From Caldilineaceae bacterium (GTDB lineage Bacteria > Chloroflexota > Anaerolineae > Caldilineales > Caldilineaceae), in contig JALHQH010000048.1 of the NCBI GenBank assembly GCA_022842065.1, forward strand, positions 28,565 to 92,564: a stretch of DNA of 64,000 nucleotides, in the 5' to 3' direction. Shown one piece after another: positions 19,737 to 27,855 of this stretch. Position 1 is the first letter of the stretch. The number at the start of each line of letters is the position of its first letter. A model generated the notes under the pieces. That model was not told where the DNA came from and searched no databases. It saw nothing but the letters and a program-made list of their open reading frames with translations. A program made the translations under genes and the position numbers.

Positions 19737-21653
19737 ATGGGAAGTCCCATTTTCTTGATTGATGAAGAAGTCGATACGCTGAATCAAAAAGGCCAGGGCG
19801 GCAATGGCCAGAAGCAGAGCAACGGTTTTGACGAGTCGGTCTTTAAGCTGGATCTGGCCGCCTATAGCGCCGACTTTAACCAACGCATTGTCAATGCCTA
19901 CAATGCCGGCGATGATGATTCGTTGATCGCTGACATCAGTGTCGCCCGTTCGTTGATTCCGGCCGGGACCGGCGTCTATCGCGATTTTTCCTATATTGCG
20001 CCCGAGATTCCTGAGTTTAACAACGCCAACTGTGTGGGTTGTATGACCTGTGTCACCGAATGCCCGGATACGGCGATTTTGGGCAAAGTGGTGGAACCTT
20101 CGGTGCTCGATCTGGCCTTGGCCGAAACCGCGGACGATCAGCGCGCCTGGTTGGGCCAACAGTGGGCGACGACCAACAAGTTCCACACCGTGCCGGAAAA
20201 GAAAGAGGCGGGCAGCGGCGGCTACTTTGGCATCTTTATCGACCCGACCAAATGTAAGGGTTGCGCCGAGTGTGTGCAGGTCTGCGCCGATCTGGGCTAT
20301 AACGCCCTTGCCATGATCAAAAAAGAAGAAGAGACGGTGCCGCGCTATCAGCACGCCTGGAACTTCTATCGCAGTCTGCCCCAAACCCCAGAACGCTTCA
20401 TCAGCGACCGCGTGCTCGTCGACATGATGTTGGCTGAGCGCAGTTTGCTCTATGTGGGTGGGGCCGGTTCGTGCGCCGGTTGTGGTGAAGCGACCGCGCT
20501 GCGCATGTGGATGACCGCCGTCGCCTTCCAAAGTGGCAAAGAGAATATCGGCATTATCAACTCCACCGGCTGCACCACCGTCTATGGCAGCACCTACCCT
20601 TACAACCCGTGGGATGTGCCGTGGACCAACTCGCTCTTTGAGAATGGCCCCACCGATGCGATGGGTGTGCGCGTCCGTTGGAACCAGATGGGTTGGGGCG
20701 ACAAGCGCCTCTGGGTCATCGGCGGTGACGGGGCGATGCTCGACATTGGCTTTGGCGCGTTGAGCCGCATGATGGCCAGCGGCTTGGACATCAAAGTACT
20801 GGTGCTCGATACCCAGGTCTATTCCAATACGGGTGGTCAATCCTCCACCGGCACCTTTACCGGCCAGAACACCAAGATGACCCCCTATGGCACCGAAGAA
20901 ATGGGCAAGACCGAAGCGCGCAAAGAGATCGCCCAGATCGCGATGATGCACCCGAATGTCTATGTCGCGCAGACGACCGCGGCGCACATGAATCACTTCT
21001 ACCGTGTCTGTCTGGAGGCCAACCAATACCCCGGCCCCGCGCTGATCAGCGTCTACACCACCTGTCAGCCGGAACATGGCGTCGGTGACAATGAGGCCGC
21101 CCAGCGCGCCAAGATGGCCGTCGAAAGTCGCGCCTTCCCCCTGATGGTCTACGATCCACGCAAGGGCGAGACCGTACGCGAGCGCCTTGACCTCAAGGGC
21201 AACCCGAATGTCAACGAAGATTGGGCGCTGGATGTCAAGACCAAGCAGCCGATCACCTTTGTTGACTTTGCCCGTGGCGAAGGACGCTTTGTCAAACACT
21301 TTGACAAAAAGGGCAACGCCAGCGCGATGTTAGAATCGGTGAGCAACGAGCGGCTGGCCAACTGGCGGATGTTACAGGACTTGGCCGGCATTCGCAAGAG
21401 TCCAGCCGAAGCTGCGGCCGCCCCAGCCGCCGCCGGTGGCAACAAAGCCGCCGAGCGCATTGCCCAGGCGAAAGCCGCCGCCGCTGCGAAAAATGGTGGG
21501 GCAGTGCCCGCCACCGCAGCACCAGTAGCAGAAGCCCCAGCCCCACCGCCAAGCGCGCCTGCTGCGGCCCCAGAGCTGAGCAGCAAGGCCGCCGACCGTA
21601 TTGCGCAGGCCAAGGCCCGTGCCGCCGCCGCCAAGGCACAAGGGAATGATTAA
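19737..21653 (+). CDS. Pyruvate:ferredoxin oxidoreductase, delta/beta half (two 4Fe-4S clusters plus TPP domain)
   Basis: 638 aa. Two ferredoxin-type cluster motifs start at Cys99 (CVGCMTCVTECP) and Cys173 (CKGCAECVQVC). Next are the cluster-adjacent CAGCGEATA and the thiamine-diphosphate motif with Asp331 (GGDGAMLDIGFG), then DTQVYSNTGGQSSTGT. This matches NifJ domains V-VI, so the two genes together rebuild one NifJ polypeptide. The last ~90 residues are an Ala/Lys-rich tail with two copies of KAA(E/D)RIAQAKA, not part of normal NifJ. GAGGAG lies upstream of ATG. Enzymes of this type are oxygen-sensitive. Confidence 0.92.
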   Translation: MGSPIFLIDEEVDTLNQKGQGGNGQKQSNGFDESVFKLDLAAYSADFNQRIVNAYNAGDDDSLIADISVARSLIPAGTGVYRDFSYIAPEIPEFNNANCVGCMTCVTECPDTAILGKVVEPSVLDLALAETADDQRAWLGQQWATTNKFHTVPEKKEAGSGGYFGIFIDPTKCKGCAECVQVCADLGYNALAMIKKEEETVPRYQHAWNFYRSLPQTPERFISDRVLVDMMLAERSLLYVGGAGSCAGCGEATALRMWMTAVAFQSGKENIGIINSTGCTTVYGSTYPYNPWDVPWTNSLFENGPTDAMGVRVRWNQMGWGDKRLWVIGGDGAMLDIGFGALSRMMASGLDIKVLVLDTQVYSNTGGQSSTGTFTGQNTKMTPYGTEEMGKTEARKEIAQIAMMHPNVYVAQTTAAHMNHFYRVCLEANQYPGPALISVYTTCQPEHGVGDNEAAQRAKMAVESRAFPLMVYDPRKGETVRERLDLKGNPNVNEDWALDVKTKQPITFVDFARGEGRFVKHFDKKGNASAMLESVSNERLANWRMLQDLAGIRKSPAEAAAAPAAAGGNKAAERIAQAKAAAAAKNGGAVPATAAPVAEAPAPPPSAPAAAPELSSKAADRIAQAKARAAAAKAQGND

Positions 21654-21697
21654 CAATTAGATGATTAGGTGATTGGTGATTCGTCATTAGCGCAGTG

Positions 21698-21835
21698 GGA
21701 TTAACGACCAACCCCACCCCAGCCCTCCCCTGTTAAGGGAGGGAGCCGTTGGTTCGACAATGGAAGCCTTTGCCGTTGTCCCTTCATCGTTCCTCCCCAG
21801 ACTGGGGAGGTTAGGAGGGGGTTGGTCGTTAATCC
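21698..21835. mobile_element. MITE-like element, 138 bp, 18-bp perfect terminal inverted repeats
   Basis: GGATTAACGACCAACCCC (21698-21715) is the exact reverse complement of 21818-21835. Internal stems such as CTCCCCTG/TGGGGAG and GGGAGGG are present. There is no coding capacity. A degenerate relative lies at 23861-24008. It may be a non-autonomous transposable element or a REP-type hairpin; no target duplication was resolved. Confidence 0.55.
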
Positions 21836-21980
21836 TGCTGTCCTTCGGAGGATGCGTCACTTTTTAAGCGAACGGAACAGGCTATAATCAGCGCTGCCTG
21901 GGACGGGTGCAAGTGATCACGAATCACGAATCACCTAATTACCCATCACCAACTTCCACACACCAAAGGAGAGATCACAA

Positions 21981-22403
21981 ATGGCAGTCAGCAAATCTGA
22001 AGCAACCTGGCAGGGCACGCTCAAAGAAGGCGCCGGTACGATGAAAGTCGGCCCCGGTCACTATGAAGGGCCATTCACCTTCAAATCGCGCTTTGAAGAG
22101 GGCGCGGGCACCAATCCCGAAGAGTTGATTGGGGCAGCGCATGCCGGCTGCTTCTCCATGTTCCTCTCGGCGTTGCTCACCAACAATGGTTTTACCCCCA
22201 CGCGCGTCCACACCACCGCCACCGTTCACCTGGGCGCGGGGCCGGCGATCACTAAGATCGAGCTGAACAGCGAAGCCGAAGTACCAGGGTTGGATGCGGC
22301 CAAGTTGGATGAACTGGCCGCGCAGGCCAAAGCCAACTGCCCCGTCTCCAAGGCGCTAGCCGGCGTTAGCGAGATCACGATGGATGTCAAGTTAGTTGGC
22401 TAA
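21981..22403 (+). CDS. OsmC-family peroxiredoxin (OsmC/Ohr fold)
   Basis: 140 aa, typical length. The two reactive cysteines are in HAGCFSMFL and NCPVSKAL, and [17 protein letters not shown] is the family's N-terminal signature. These thiol peroxidases reduce organic or fatty hydroperoxides in the cytoplasm. AAAGGAGAG precedes the ATG. It follows the oxygen-sensitive POR genes but has its own terminator, so it is probably an independent unit. Confidence 0.9.
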   Translation: MAVSKSEATWQGTLKEGAGTMKVGPGHYEGPFTFKSRFEEGAGTNPEELIGAAHAGCFSMFLSALLTNNGFTPTRVHTTATVHLGAGPAITKIELNSEAEVPGLDAAKLDELAAQAKANCPVSKALAGVSEITMDVKLVG

Positions 22404-22434
22404 TTTGCCCTAACCCAAAATTTAAGGCTATACT

Positions 22435-22468
22435 CAAACCCGAGTTGCTTTCGCGTAACTCGGGTTTT
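22435..22468 (+). terminator. Rho-independent terminator after osmC-like gene
   Basis: AAACCCGAGTT pairs with AACTCGGGTTT around a 10-nt loop, then TTCTG. It lies about 32 bp past the stop. Confidence 0.85.
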
Positions 22469-22479
22469 CTGTATCATTC

Positions 22480-22551
22480 AAGGCTTTCTGGTGTTCCCGG
22501 TGTAGGGGCACGACATGTCGTGCCCCTACACCGGGAACACCAGAAAGCCTT
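22480..22551. repeat. 72-bp perfect palindrome
   Basis: 36-bp arms are perfect, with zero spacer, centred between 22515 and 22516 (core GCACGACATGTCGTGC, flanked by GTAGGGGC/GCCCCTAC). It starts just after the osmC terminator and ends about 28 bp before the next start. A REP/BIME-like dispersed palindrome is the simplest reading. Confidence 0.9.
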
Positions 22552-22579
22552 ATAACCTAAACACCACTCACGATTAAGC

Positions 22580-23788
22580 ATGCCAGAAAACAAGTACCAC
22601 ACCACACTACCCAATACTACCCAAACGGTTCATGCCGGTGAACGGCGCTTCCGCGCCCACCACAGCCTCACCGTACCGATTGTGCAGACTTCGGTCTATA
22701 CTTTTGACAAGACGGCGGATCTGGTCAACTATTTTGAAGAGCACATGTTTTGGGATGAGGTCGAGCGCGAGGAGTATGGCCGCTATGGCAACCCAACGGT
22801 GCGGGCGGTGGAAGCCAAGTTGGCGGCGCTGGAAGGGGCGGATGACGCCGTGCTGCTGAGCAGTGGCATGGCCGCGGTGACCAATACGCTATTGTTGCTC
22901 TTGAAACAGGGCGACCATCTGCTGCTCACCGATGATTGTTACCACCAGACGCGCGAGTTCTGTCAACGCTTTTTGCCGCGCCTGGGCATTGAAAGCACGA
23001 TTGTGCCCTGTGGTGATTGTGTGGCGCTCGAAGCGGCGATTCAGCCCAACACCCGGCTGATTTACACTGAATCGCCCACCAATCCCTTTATGCGCTGTGT
23101 GGACTACGCCGCGCTGGTGGCGATTGCCAAACGGCACGATCTGATCACCGCCGTCGATGCCACTTTTGCCACGCCGGTCAACTGTCGCCCGCTCGCCTTT
23201 GGCATCGATATTGTGATCCACAGCCTGACCAAATATCTGGGCGGCCACAATGATCTGATGGCCGGGGCGGTGGTTGGTTCTTTTGCACAGATGACCCGCT
23301 TACGGCAAGCGCAGGCGATGCTGGGCAGTATCGCCGATCCCCATGGTGCCTACCTGATGTTGCGCGGGATCAAGACCTTGGGGCTGCGTATGGCCCAACA
23401 TAACCAGAACGGGTTGGCGGTCGCTCGCTTTCTCGAAGATCAAGCCAAGGTGCGGCGCGTCTGGTATCCAGGGTTGGAGAGTCACCCGGATCATGCGCTG
23501 GCCAAGGCGACGATGCGTGGCTTTGGTGGGGTGGTCAGCTTTGAGATCGACGGCGATGGCGCATTGGCCCACCGCTTTATCGATGCGCTCAAGATCCCGA
23601 CGATTGGGCCAAGTCTGGGCGGCGTCGAAAGTATGATCAGCCCCCTGGCCGTCATGGGTTTTGCCAGCGTGCCCGAAGAGGAGCGCCTCGCCCTGGGCAT
23701 CCGCGACGAGCTGGTGCGCTTCTGCATCGGCGTCGAAGATACCGATGATCTGTTGGCAGATCTGCAACAGGCGCTGGCGGCGATTTAA
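22580..23788 (+). CDS. PLP-dependent Cys/Met metabolism enzyme (cystathionine gamma-lyase/synthase family)
   Basis: 402 aa. Family signatures: [47 protein letters not shown], then the PLP lysine in [16 protein letters not shown], and a C-terminal [15 protein letters not shown]. Members catalyse gamma- or beta-elimination or replacement on sulfur amino acids (cystathionine lyase/synthase, methionine gamma-lyase). The sequence does not decide which reaction. It forms a single gene between hairpin elements. Confidence 0.88.
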   Translation: MPENKYHTTLPNTTQTVHAGERRFRAHHSLTVPIVQTSVYTFDKTADLVNYFEEHMFWDEVEREEYGRYGNPTVRAVEAKLAALEGADDAVLLSSGMAAVTNTLLLLLKQGDHLLLTDDCYHQTREFCQRFLPRLGIESTIVPCGDCVALEAAIQPNTRLIYTESPTNPFMRCVDYAALVAIAKRHDLITAVDATFATPVNCRPLAFGIDIVIHSLTKYLGGHNDLMAGAVVGSFAQMTRLRQAQAMLGSIADPHGAYLMLRGIKTLGLRMAQHNQNGLAVARFLEDQAKVRRVWYPGLESHPDHALAKATMRGFGGVVSFEIDGDGALAHRFIDALKIPTIGPSLGGVESMISPLAVMGFASVPEEERLALGIRDELVRFCIGVEDTDDLLADLQQALAAI

Positions 23789-23860
23789 GTGATGACGACC
23801 GACGACTGCTGACTGACCACGGTCTTCCTATCTTACTGATCCACTATTAGTACTTTTTAA

Positions 23861-24008
23861 GTAACTACCAAGCTACCCCCTCCTAACCTCCCCCTGGTAA
23901 GGGGAGGAACCGTTTCGAGGTCAACTGTTCCCTCCTCAAACTGGGGAGCGCGCCTAAAAGCGGGAACCCATTGGGTGCACTTCTAGGCGCGGGCGGGGTT
24001 AGTCGTTA
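23861..24008. repeat. Degenerate relative of the MITE-like element with internal insertion
   Basis: CCCCCTCCTAACCTCCCC and a right end GGGGTTAGTCGTTAC match the element at 21698-21835, and the ends GTAACTACCA/GTTAGTCGTTAC are imperfect inverted repeats. An additional stem-loop (CGCGCCTAAAAG ... CTTCTAGGCGCG) interrupts its right half. Confidence 0.5.
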
Positions 24009-24030
24009 CCTTTTTAGAAACAATACCCCT

Positions 24031-25359
24031 ATGCAACGAGCAGAACAAGCCGTCGTGATTGGCGGCAGTATGGCAGGACTCTGGACGGCACGCGTCCTCG
24101 CCGATCACTTCGAGCACGTAACCATAATCGAACGTGACCAACTCCCAGATGGGGCGCAGTCGCGGCCTGGGGTGCCACAAGACAAACATGTCCATGTCTT
24201 ACTGGCACGCGGGCTGCAGATCATGACGCAACTCTTTCCGGGGATCGAGCAAGATTTCCAGACCGCCGGTGCGGTGCAGGTCAACCTCAACCGCGATGTG
24301 CGGAGTAAAGTGCGTGGGCGTTGGTTGCCCCGCTTTGTTGGCCCCTATGAAACCTATGCCTGTAGCCGGGTATTGCTGGAAAGCATTTTACGCCGCCGCG
24401 TCCGGGCCTTACCCAATGTTACCTTTTGTGATGGCGTGCAGGCCACCGGGCTGATCGCTGACGGGACAAAGGTCACGGGGGTGCAGCTCCATCACAAACA
24501 GACGGCGCAGGATAGCAGCCAAGCCGCGGCGTTCGTGGTCGATGCCAGTGGCCGCGGCACCAAGGTCCCCGAATGGCTGACCGCGCTTGGCTTTGCGCCA
24601 CCGGCGGAGACAGTGATCGATGCCAAGGTTGGTTATGCCGGGCGCCGCTATCGTAAACCGGCCGATTATGCAGACTGGCATATTCTCGCCATTGGGGCGG
24701 AACCCCCCAGCAAGAGTCGGCAGGCGTTAATCTACGAAGAAGAGCAGGGCATTTGGATGGTCATGTTGGCCGGGGTGATGGGGGATTATCCGCCGGTTGA
24801 GGAAGAGGACTTTTTGGCTTTTGCCCAGTCGATTGATCCCGAACTCGCCGCGGCGATCAAGGCTGCCGAACCGATCAGCGCGATCTTTGGCTACCGGCGC
24901 ACCGAAAATCGCCGCCGTCTCTACGAGGATCTGGCCCGGTGGCCAGAGCGGCTGATCGTCGTAGGCGATGCGGCCTGTGGTTTTAATCCCATCTATGGCC
25001 AGGGCATGACGGTCGCCGCGCTGACGGCAGTGGCATTGGGCGAGGCGCTGGCACAGGCCGCGACGCTCGATGGTCTGGCCGTCCGCTTCCAACGTCAGAT
25101 CCCCAAACTCGTGGCCCCCGCCTGGCTATTGGCGACCGGGGCGGACTTTGAATGGATTGGCCGCCCACCGTCAGCAAACCCGCTGACCAGGTTTACCGGC
25201 TGGTATTTGCCCCAAGTCTTGGCTGCCCTGCCCCAGGATCGCGCTGTCCATCGGGCGTTCTCGGCAGTGCAACATCTGATCAAAGGGCCAGAATCGCTTT
25301 TCGCCCCCCATATCGTTGCCCACGTGCTCTACCGGAGCTGGCGTAACAGACTGACGTAA
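24031..25359 (+). CDS. FAD-dependent oxidoreductase (monooxygenase-like)
   Basis: 442 aa from ATG 24031; the longer open frame begins inside the repeat element and is rejected. N-terminal Rossmann FAD motif VVIGGSMAGLWTARVLADHF with IIERDQL; second FAD motif VVGDAACGFNPIYGQGMTVA, typical of aromatic hydroxylases, geranylgeranyl reductases and epoxidases of the GR2 group. ACSRVLLESILRRRV is also group-like. Just 3 bp separate it from the enoyl-CoA hydratase gene, so the pair probably acts in one pathway, perhaps lipid or polyketide tailoring. Substrate unknown. Confidence 0.8.
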   Translation: MQRAEQAVVIGGSMAGLWTARVLADHFEHVTIIERDQLPDGAQSRPGVPQDKHVHVLLARGLQIMTQLFPGIEQDFQTAGAVQVNLNRDVRSKVRGRWLPRFVGPYETYACSRVLLESILRRRVRALPNVTFCDGVQATGLIADGTKVTGVQLHHKQTAQDSSQAAAFVVDASGRGTKVPEWLTALGFAPPAETVIDAKVGYAGRRYRKPADYADWHILAIGAEPPSKSRQALIYEEEQGIWMVMLAGVMGDYPPVEEEDFLAFAQSIDPELAAAIKAAEPISAIFGYRRTENRRRLYEDLARWPERLIVVGDAACGFNPIYGQGMTVAALTAVALGEALAQAATLDGLAVRFQRQIPKLVAPAWLLATGADFEWIGRPPSANPLTRFTGWYLPQVLAALPQDRAVHRAFSAVQHLIKGPESLFAPHIVAHVLYRSWRNRLT

Positions 25360-25362
25360 CCG

Positions 25363-26133
25363 ATGCAAACGCACATTACCTATCGCCGCCACAAAGATGT
25401 TGTTCACCTGACCTTTGCCCCCGAGGAAGAGGGCGCGCCCCCAGCCCTTGACCTGGATGTACTCGACCGGCTGGCCGATCTGCTTGATCGAATTGAAGAA
25501 GAGCGCGAACAGGTGCGAGCCGTCGTGATCCGCAGCACCAATGACAAATATTTCCTATTGGGAACCAGCCACAAGGCCCTGGCCGATCTGGACACGCAGC
25601 GCGTGGTCAGTTGGGTGCAGCGCGGGCACGAGGTCTTTAATCAACTGGCCGAATTTCCCCTGCCGGTGATCGCCTGGGTCGAAGGTTACGCCCTGGGCGG
25701 GGGGCTAGAGTTAGCGCTGGCCTGTGATCTCATTCTTGCCACGGATAGCGCCAAACTGGGGCAGTCCGAAACGCGGCTGGGGTTGGTCTCTAGTTGGGGG
25801 GGCAGCTATCGCCTGCCGCGGCGGGTGGGGTTGGCCAAGGCCAAAGAGATGTTCTTCACCGGCAGCATCCTTGATGCTCGTAGTGCCTATGATGTGGGGC
25901 TGGTCGACTTTGTGGGCATCCGCGAAGCGGTGCAAAAACATCTCGATGCCCTGCTAGATGGCATCCGCCAATGTAGTCCCCTGGCGGTGGCCCAAATGAA
26001 ATTACTCCTGGATGACAGCCTCGACACCACCGTCGACGAAACCGCGCTGGCCGAAGCCAGCGCCGCCCTGCGCTGTCTGCAACATGCCGAAACCAAAACA
26101 CGGATTGCTGATTATTTGGCGGGGCAGGGGTAG
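25363..26133 (+). CDS. Enoyl-CoA hydratase/isomerase (crotonase) family protein
   Basis: 256 aa. Crotonase core: LPVIAWVEGYALGGGLELAL (oxyanion-hole GGG region), ACDLILATDSAKLGQSETRL, LGLVSSWGGSYRLPRRVG, and ARSAYDVGLVDFV. The N-terminal CoA pocket is unusual (FLLGTSHKALADL instead of the usual FSAGxDL), so activity on standard enoyl-CoA substrates is uncertain. It is co-transcribed with the FAD oxidoreductase. Confidence 0.85.
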   Translation: MQTHITYRRHKDVVHLTFAPEEEGAPPALDLDVLDRLADLLDRIEEEREQVRAVVIRSTNDKYFLLGTSHKALADLDTQRVVSWVQRGHEVFNQLAEFPLPVIAWVEGYALGGGLELALACDLILATDSAKLGQSETRLGLVSSWGGSYRLPRRVGLAKAKEMFFTGSILDARSAYDVGLVDFVGIREAVQKHLDALLDGIRQCSPLAVAQMKLLLDDSLDTTVDETALAEASAALRCLQHAETKTRIADYLAGQG

Positions 26134-26134
26134 C

Positions 26135-26335
26135 AAAGTTGCAGAGGGGCAAAGGGGCAAAGGGGCAAAGGGGCAAAGGGGCAGAGTTGTTGGGGTGTGG
26201 CCCTCAATTTGTGACCTTGCAATCCTGCAACCCTGCAACCCTGTCACCCTGTCACCTTGCAACCCTGCAACCCTGCCACCCTGCCACCCTGCCACCCTGC
26301 CACCCTGCCACCCTGCCACCCTGCCACCTTGTCCC
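26135..26335. repeat. GGGGCAAA / CCCTGCAA tandem repeats forming an inverted pair
   Basis: About six GGGGCAAA units are followed, after ~45 bp, by about 15 units of ACCCTGCA/ACCCTGCC/ACCCTGTC. The two halves are roughly complementary. The region separates two convergent genes. Confidence 0.85.
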
Positions 26336-26337
26336 CT

Positions 26338-26817
26338 CTACTCATACGCCACCGGCAAAGGTTGGGGGGCGAAGAGATCGAGCAGGGTGAATTGGACAAA
26401 GACAGCGTAGTGCTGATCGGCGACCGTGCTTTGCTCAATCCGCGCCCAGCCAATCTGCGCCGAGCCATTGTCTTCATCCACCAGCGGGACCACCTGGCGG
26501 CCCAGGTGGCGCGGGTGGTCGGGATAGGTGACGCGGTCCAAATAGTAGGCTTCCGCTGCGGCCAACCAACCCCGGTTAAAGAGTTTCCAGGCCGTACAGA
26601 GGATGCCTTGGGGATGCAGGGTAAAGACAGTCTGCGCAGTGGCCAGGTCAACCGGGTAGATCCACTGATGCGCGCCCAGCTTGAGGACGCGCTCGGCGCG
26701 GTAGTGCCAGAGGGGCGCTTGATACTTTGCGCTCGACTGGGCGATGGCCGCCGTTGTAGCCGGGGGCAGGGTAAAGGTATAGCCATTGGGAAAGCGGACA
26801 AGCTGGGGTTGTAACAT
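26338..26817 (-). CDS. Protein of unknown function (159 aa)
   Basis: 159 aa, MLQPQLVRFPNGYTFTLPPA, aromatic-rich (WHYRAERVLKLGAHQWIYPV; AAAEAYYLDRVTYPDHPRH). No signal, membrane helix or motif I recognise. AAGGA upstream of ATG and a TATAAT on the minus strand at 26856-26861 support a real, independently expressed gene. It is mixed in charge and probably a cytoplasmic globular protein. Confidence 0.65.
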   Translation of the reverse strand: MLQPQLVRFPNGYTFTLPPATTAAIAQSSAKYQAPLWHYRAERVLKLGAHQWIYPVDLATAQTVFTLHPQGILCTAWKLFNRGWLAAAEAYYLDRVTYPDHPRHLGRQVVPLVDEDNGSAQIGWARIEQSTVADQHYAVFVQFTLLDLFAPQPLPVAYE

Positions 26818-27185
26818 GGGATTCCTTTCGTAGCAGGGTTATAATGATGAAGCTTATTATACCCTGCACCCAGGCAACCATGCATACCAACCGGCGGCAT
26901 GGGTGAATCTCAAATTAAATCCGGCATAAAAACCCCTCCCAGCCTCCCCCGTCACGGGGAAGGGGCCGGAGGATAGGGTTTATACCGAAACAATTTATTA
27001 ACATGCATAAGGGCAGTGTCGCTGTGGAGTCAACTCATGTGCGTCGCACTGGTCAAGCGTTGTTTCGTCACCCCGATCGTGTGCGACCAGTGCGACGCAC
27101 ACGAATCCACGCAGCCCCAGCACTCATGGCGCGCATGGCGGCCAACGGATTAGCAATCAGGGGCGGCGTTTTGCGCTGCCAGCGG
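26818..27185. other. Non-coding region with promoter, relic repeat and long hairpin
   Basis: It holds the minus-strand -10 (26856-26861), a C/G-rich relic (CCCCTCCCAGCCTCCCC region near 26935) resembling the MITE-like family, and a hairpin at 27039-27100. The hairpin has 16-bp perfect arms GTGCGTCGCACTGGTC/GACCAGTGCGACGCAC and a 30-nt loop. The same core recurs at the right end of the window. Confidence 0.6.
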
Positions 27186-27500
27186 TTAGAGCAACTGGGT
27201 AATCAGCCAAATCGCAACGGCGATCAACAGCAAGGCTAGCAGTAGCGTAGCCCAGGGGGAACGCTGGTCTGTGACGGGTGCACGCGTGGGTTCCACCAGG
27301 CGATTGGCCGCCTCGATACCCGCCGGGTCACGGGGTGTTGGGGCTGCGGTATAGGGATCGTTGGTGGTTTGGTGGGTAATAGCCGGGGCACCCACGACAT
27401 GGGGGCGGTCGGCATCAAGCACTTGGACACCGCCATGATTGGCGGCACTCGCCTGGATGCGGCGTTCCTGCTCGGTGGCAACAATGGGATCGTTCGTCAT
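27186..27500 (-). CDS. Small tail-anchored membrane protein (104 aa)
   Basis: 104 aa, MTNDPIVATEQERRIQASAA, with a hydrophilic, Pro/Ala-rich body and a single C-terminal membrane helix (WATLLLALLLIAVAIWLITQ). The bulk should face the cytoplasm. AAGGAG lies 8 nt upstream of ATG. No known domain; function unknown. Confidence 0.65.
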   Translation of the reverse strand: MTNDPIVATEQERRIQASAANHGGVQVLDADRPHVVGAPAITHQTTNDPYTAAPTPRDPAGIEAANRLVEPTRAPVTDQRSPWATLLLALLLIAVAIWLITQLL

Positions 27501-27855
27501 AGCAGCAACTCCTTCTGGTTGGCTAGGCAGGGTTTGGTCGGAAGCGTCATGGTTAGGGGACGCACCTTTTACACCTCTATTTTGGCAGTAGTACCCACCA
27601 TTAAAAATAGATAATGGTATAGCGGGAATTTACAGGAGAGGATATAAGTTAGACACGCCTGACCTGATCGCATTTCCCTCGTCATCACCTGACCAGCGCG
27701 ACGTGCGCGCGTCATTCTACTTTGCGCTATCTTAAGCATTTTTTGAACAATGTTTACCCAAAATACTATTTGACGTACAGAATGCTTTATGGTTTGATTA
27801 TACAATGCCTTATCGTTACAAATGCGTTAATTAACTTCACTTTAAGTAGGTACGA
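27501..27855. other. Divergent promoter region of the tail-anchored protein and the PAS kinase
   Basis: 355 bp, AT-rich, with no gene or strong structure that I can identify. No clear ribosome site precedes the kinase ATG at 27856 (the nearest purine run is AAGTAGG). Confidence 0.35.

Noticed and set aside
17329..21299. Long minus-strand frames (491 and 545 aa) opposite the POR genes
   Set aside because: They are antisense shadows in GC-rich coding sequence. The plus-strand frames have full catalytic motifs and ribosome sites; the shadows have neither.
23971..24030. Upstream start extending the FAD oxidoreductase by 20 residues
   Set aside because: It would encode the end of a dispersed repeat element; ATG 24031 directly precedes the FAD-binding strand.
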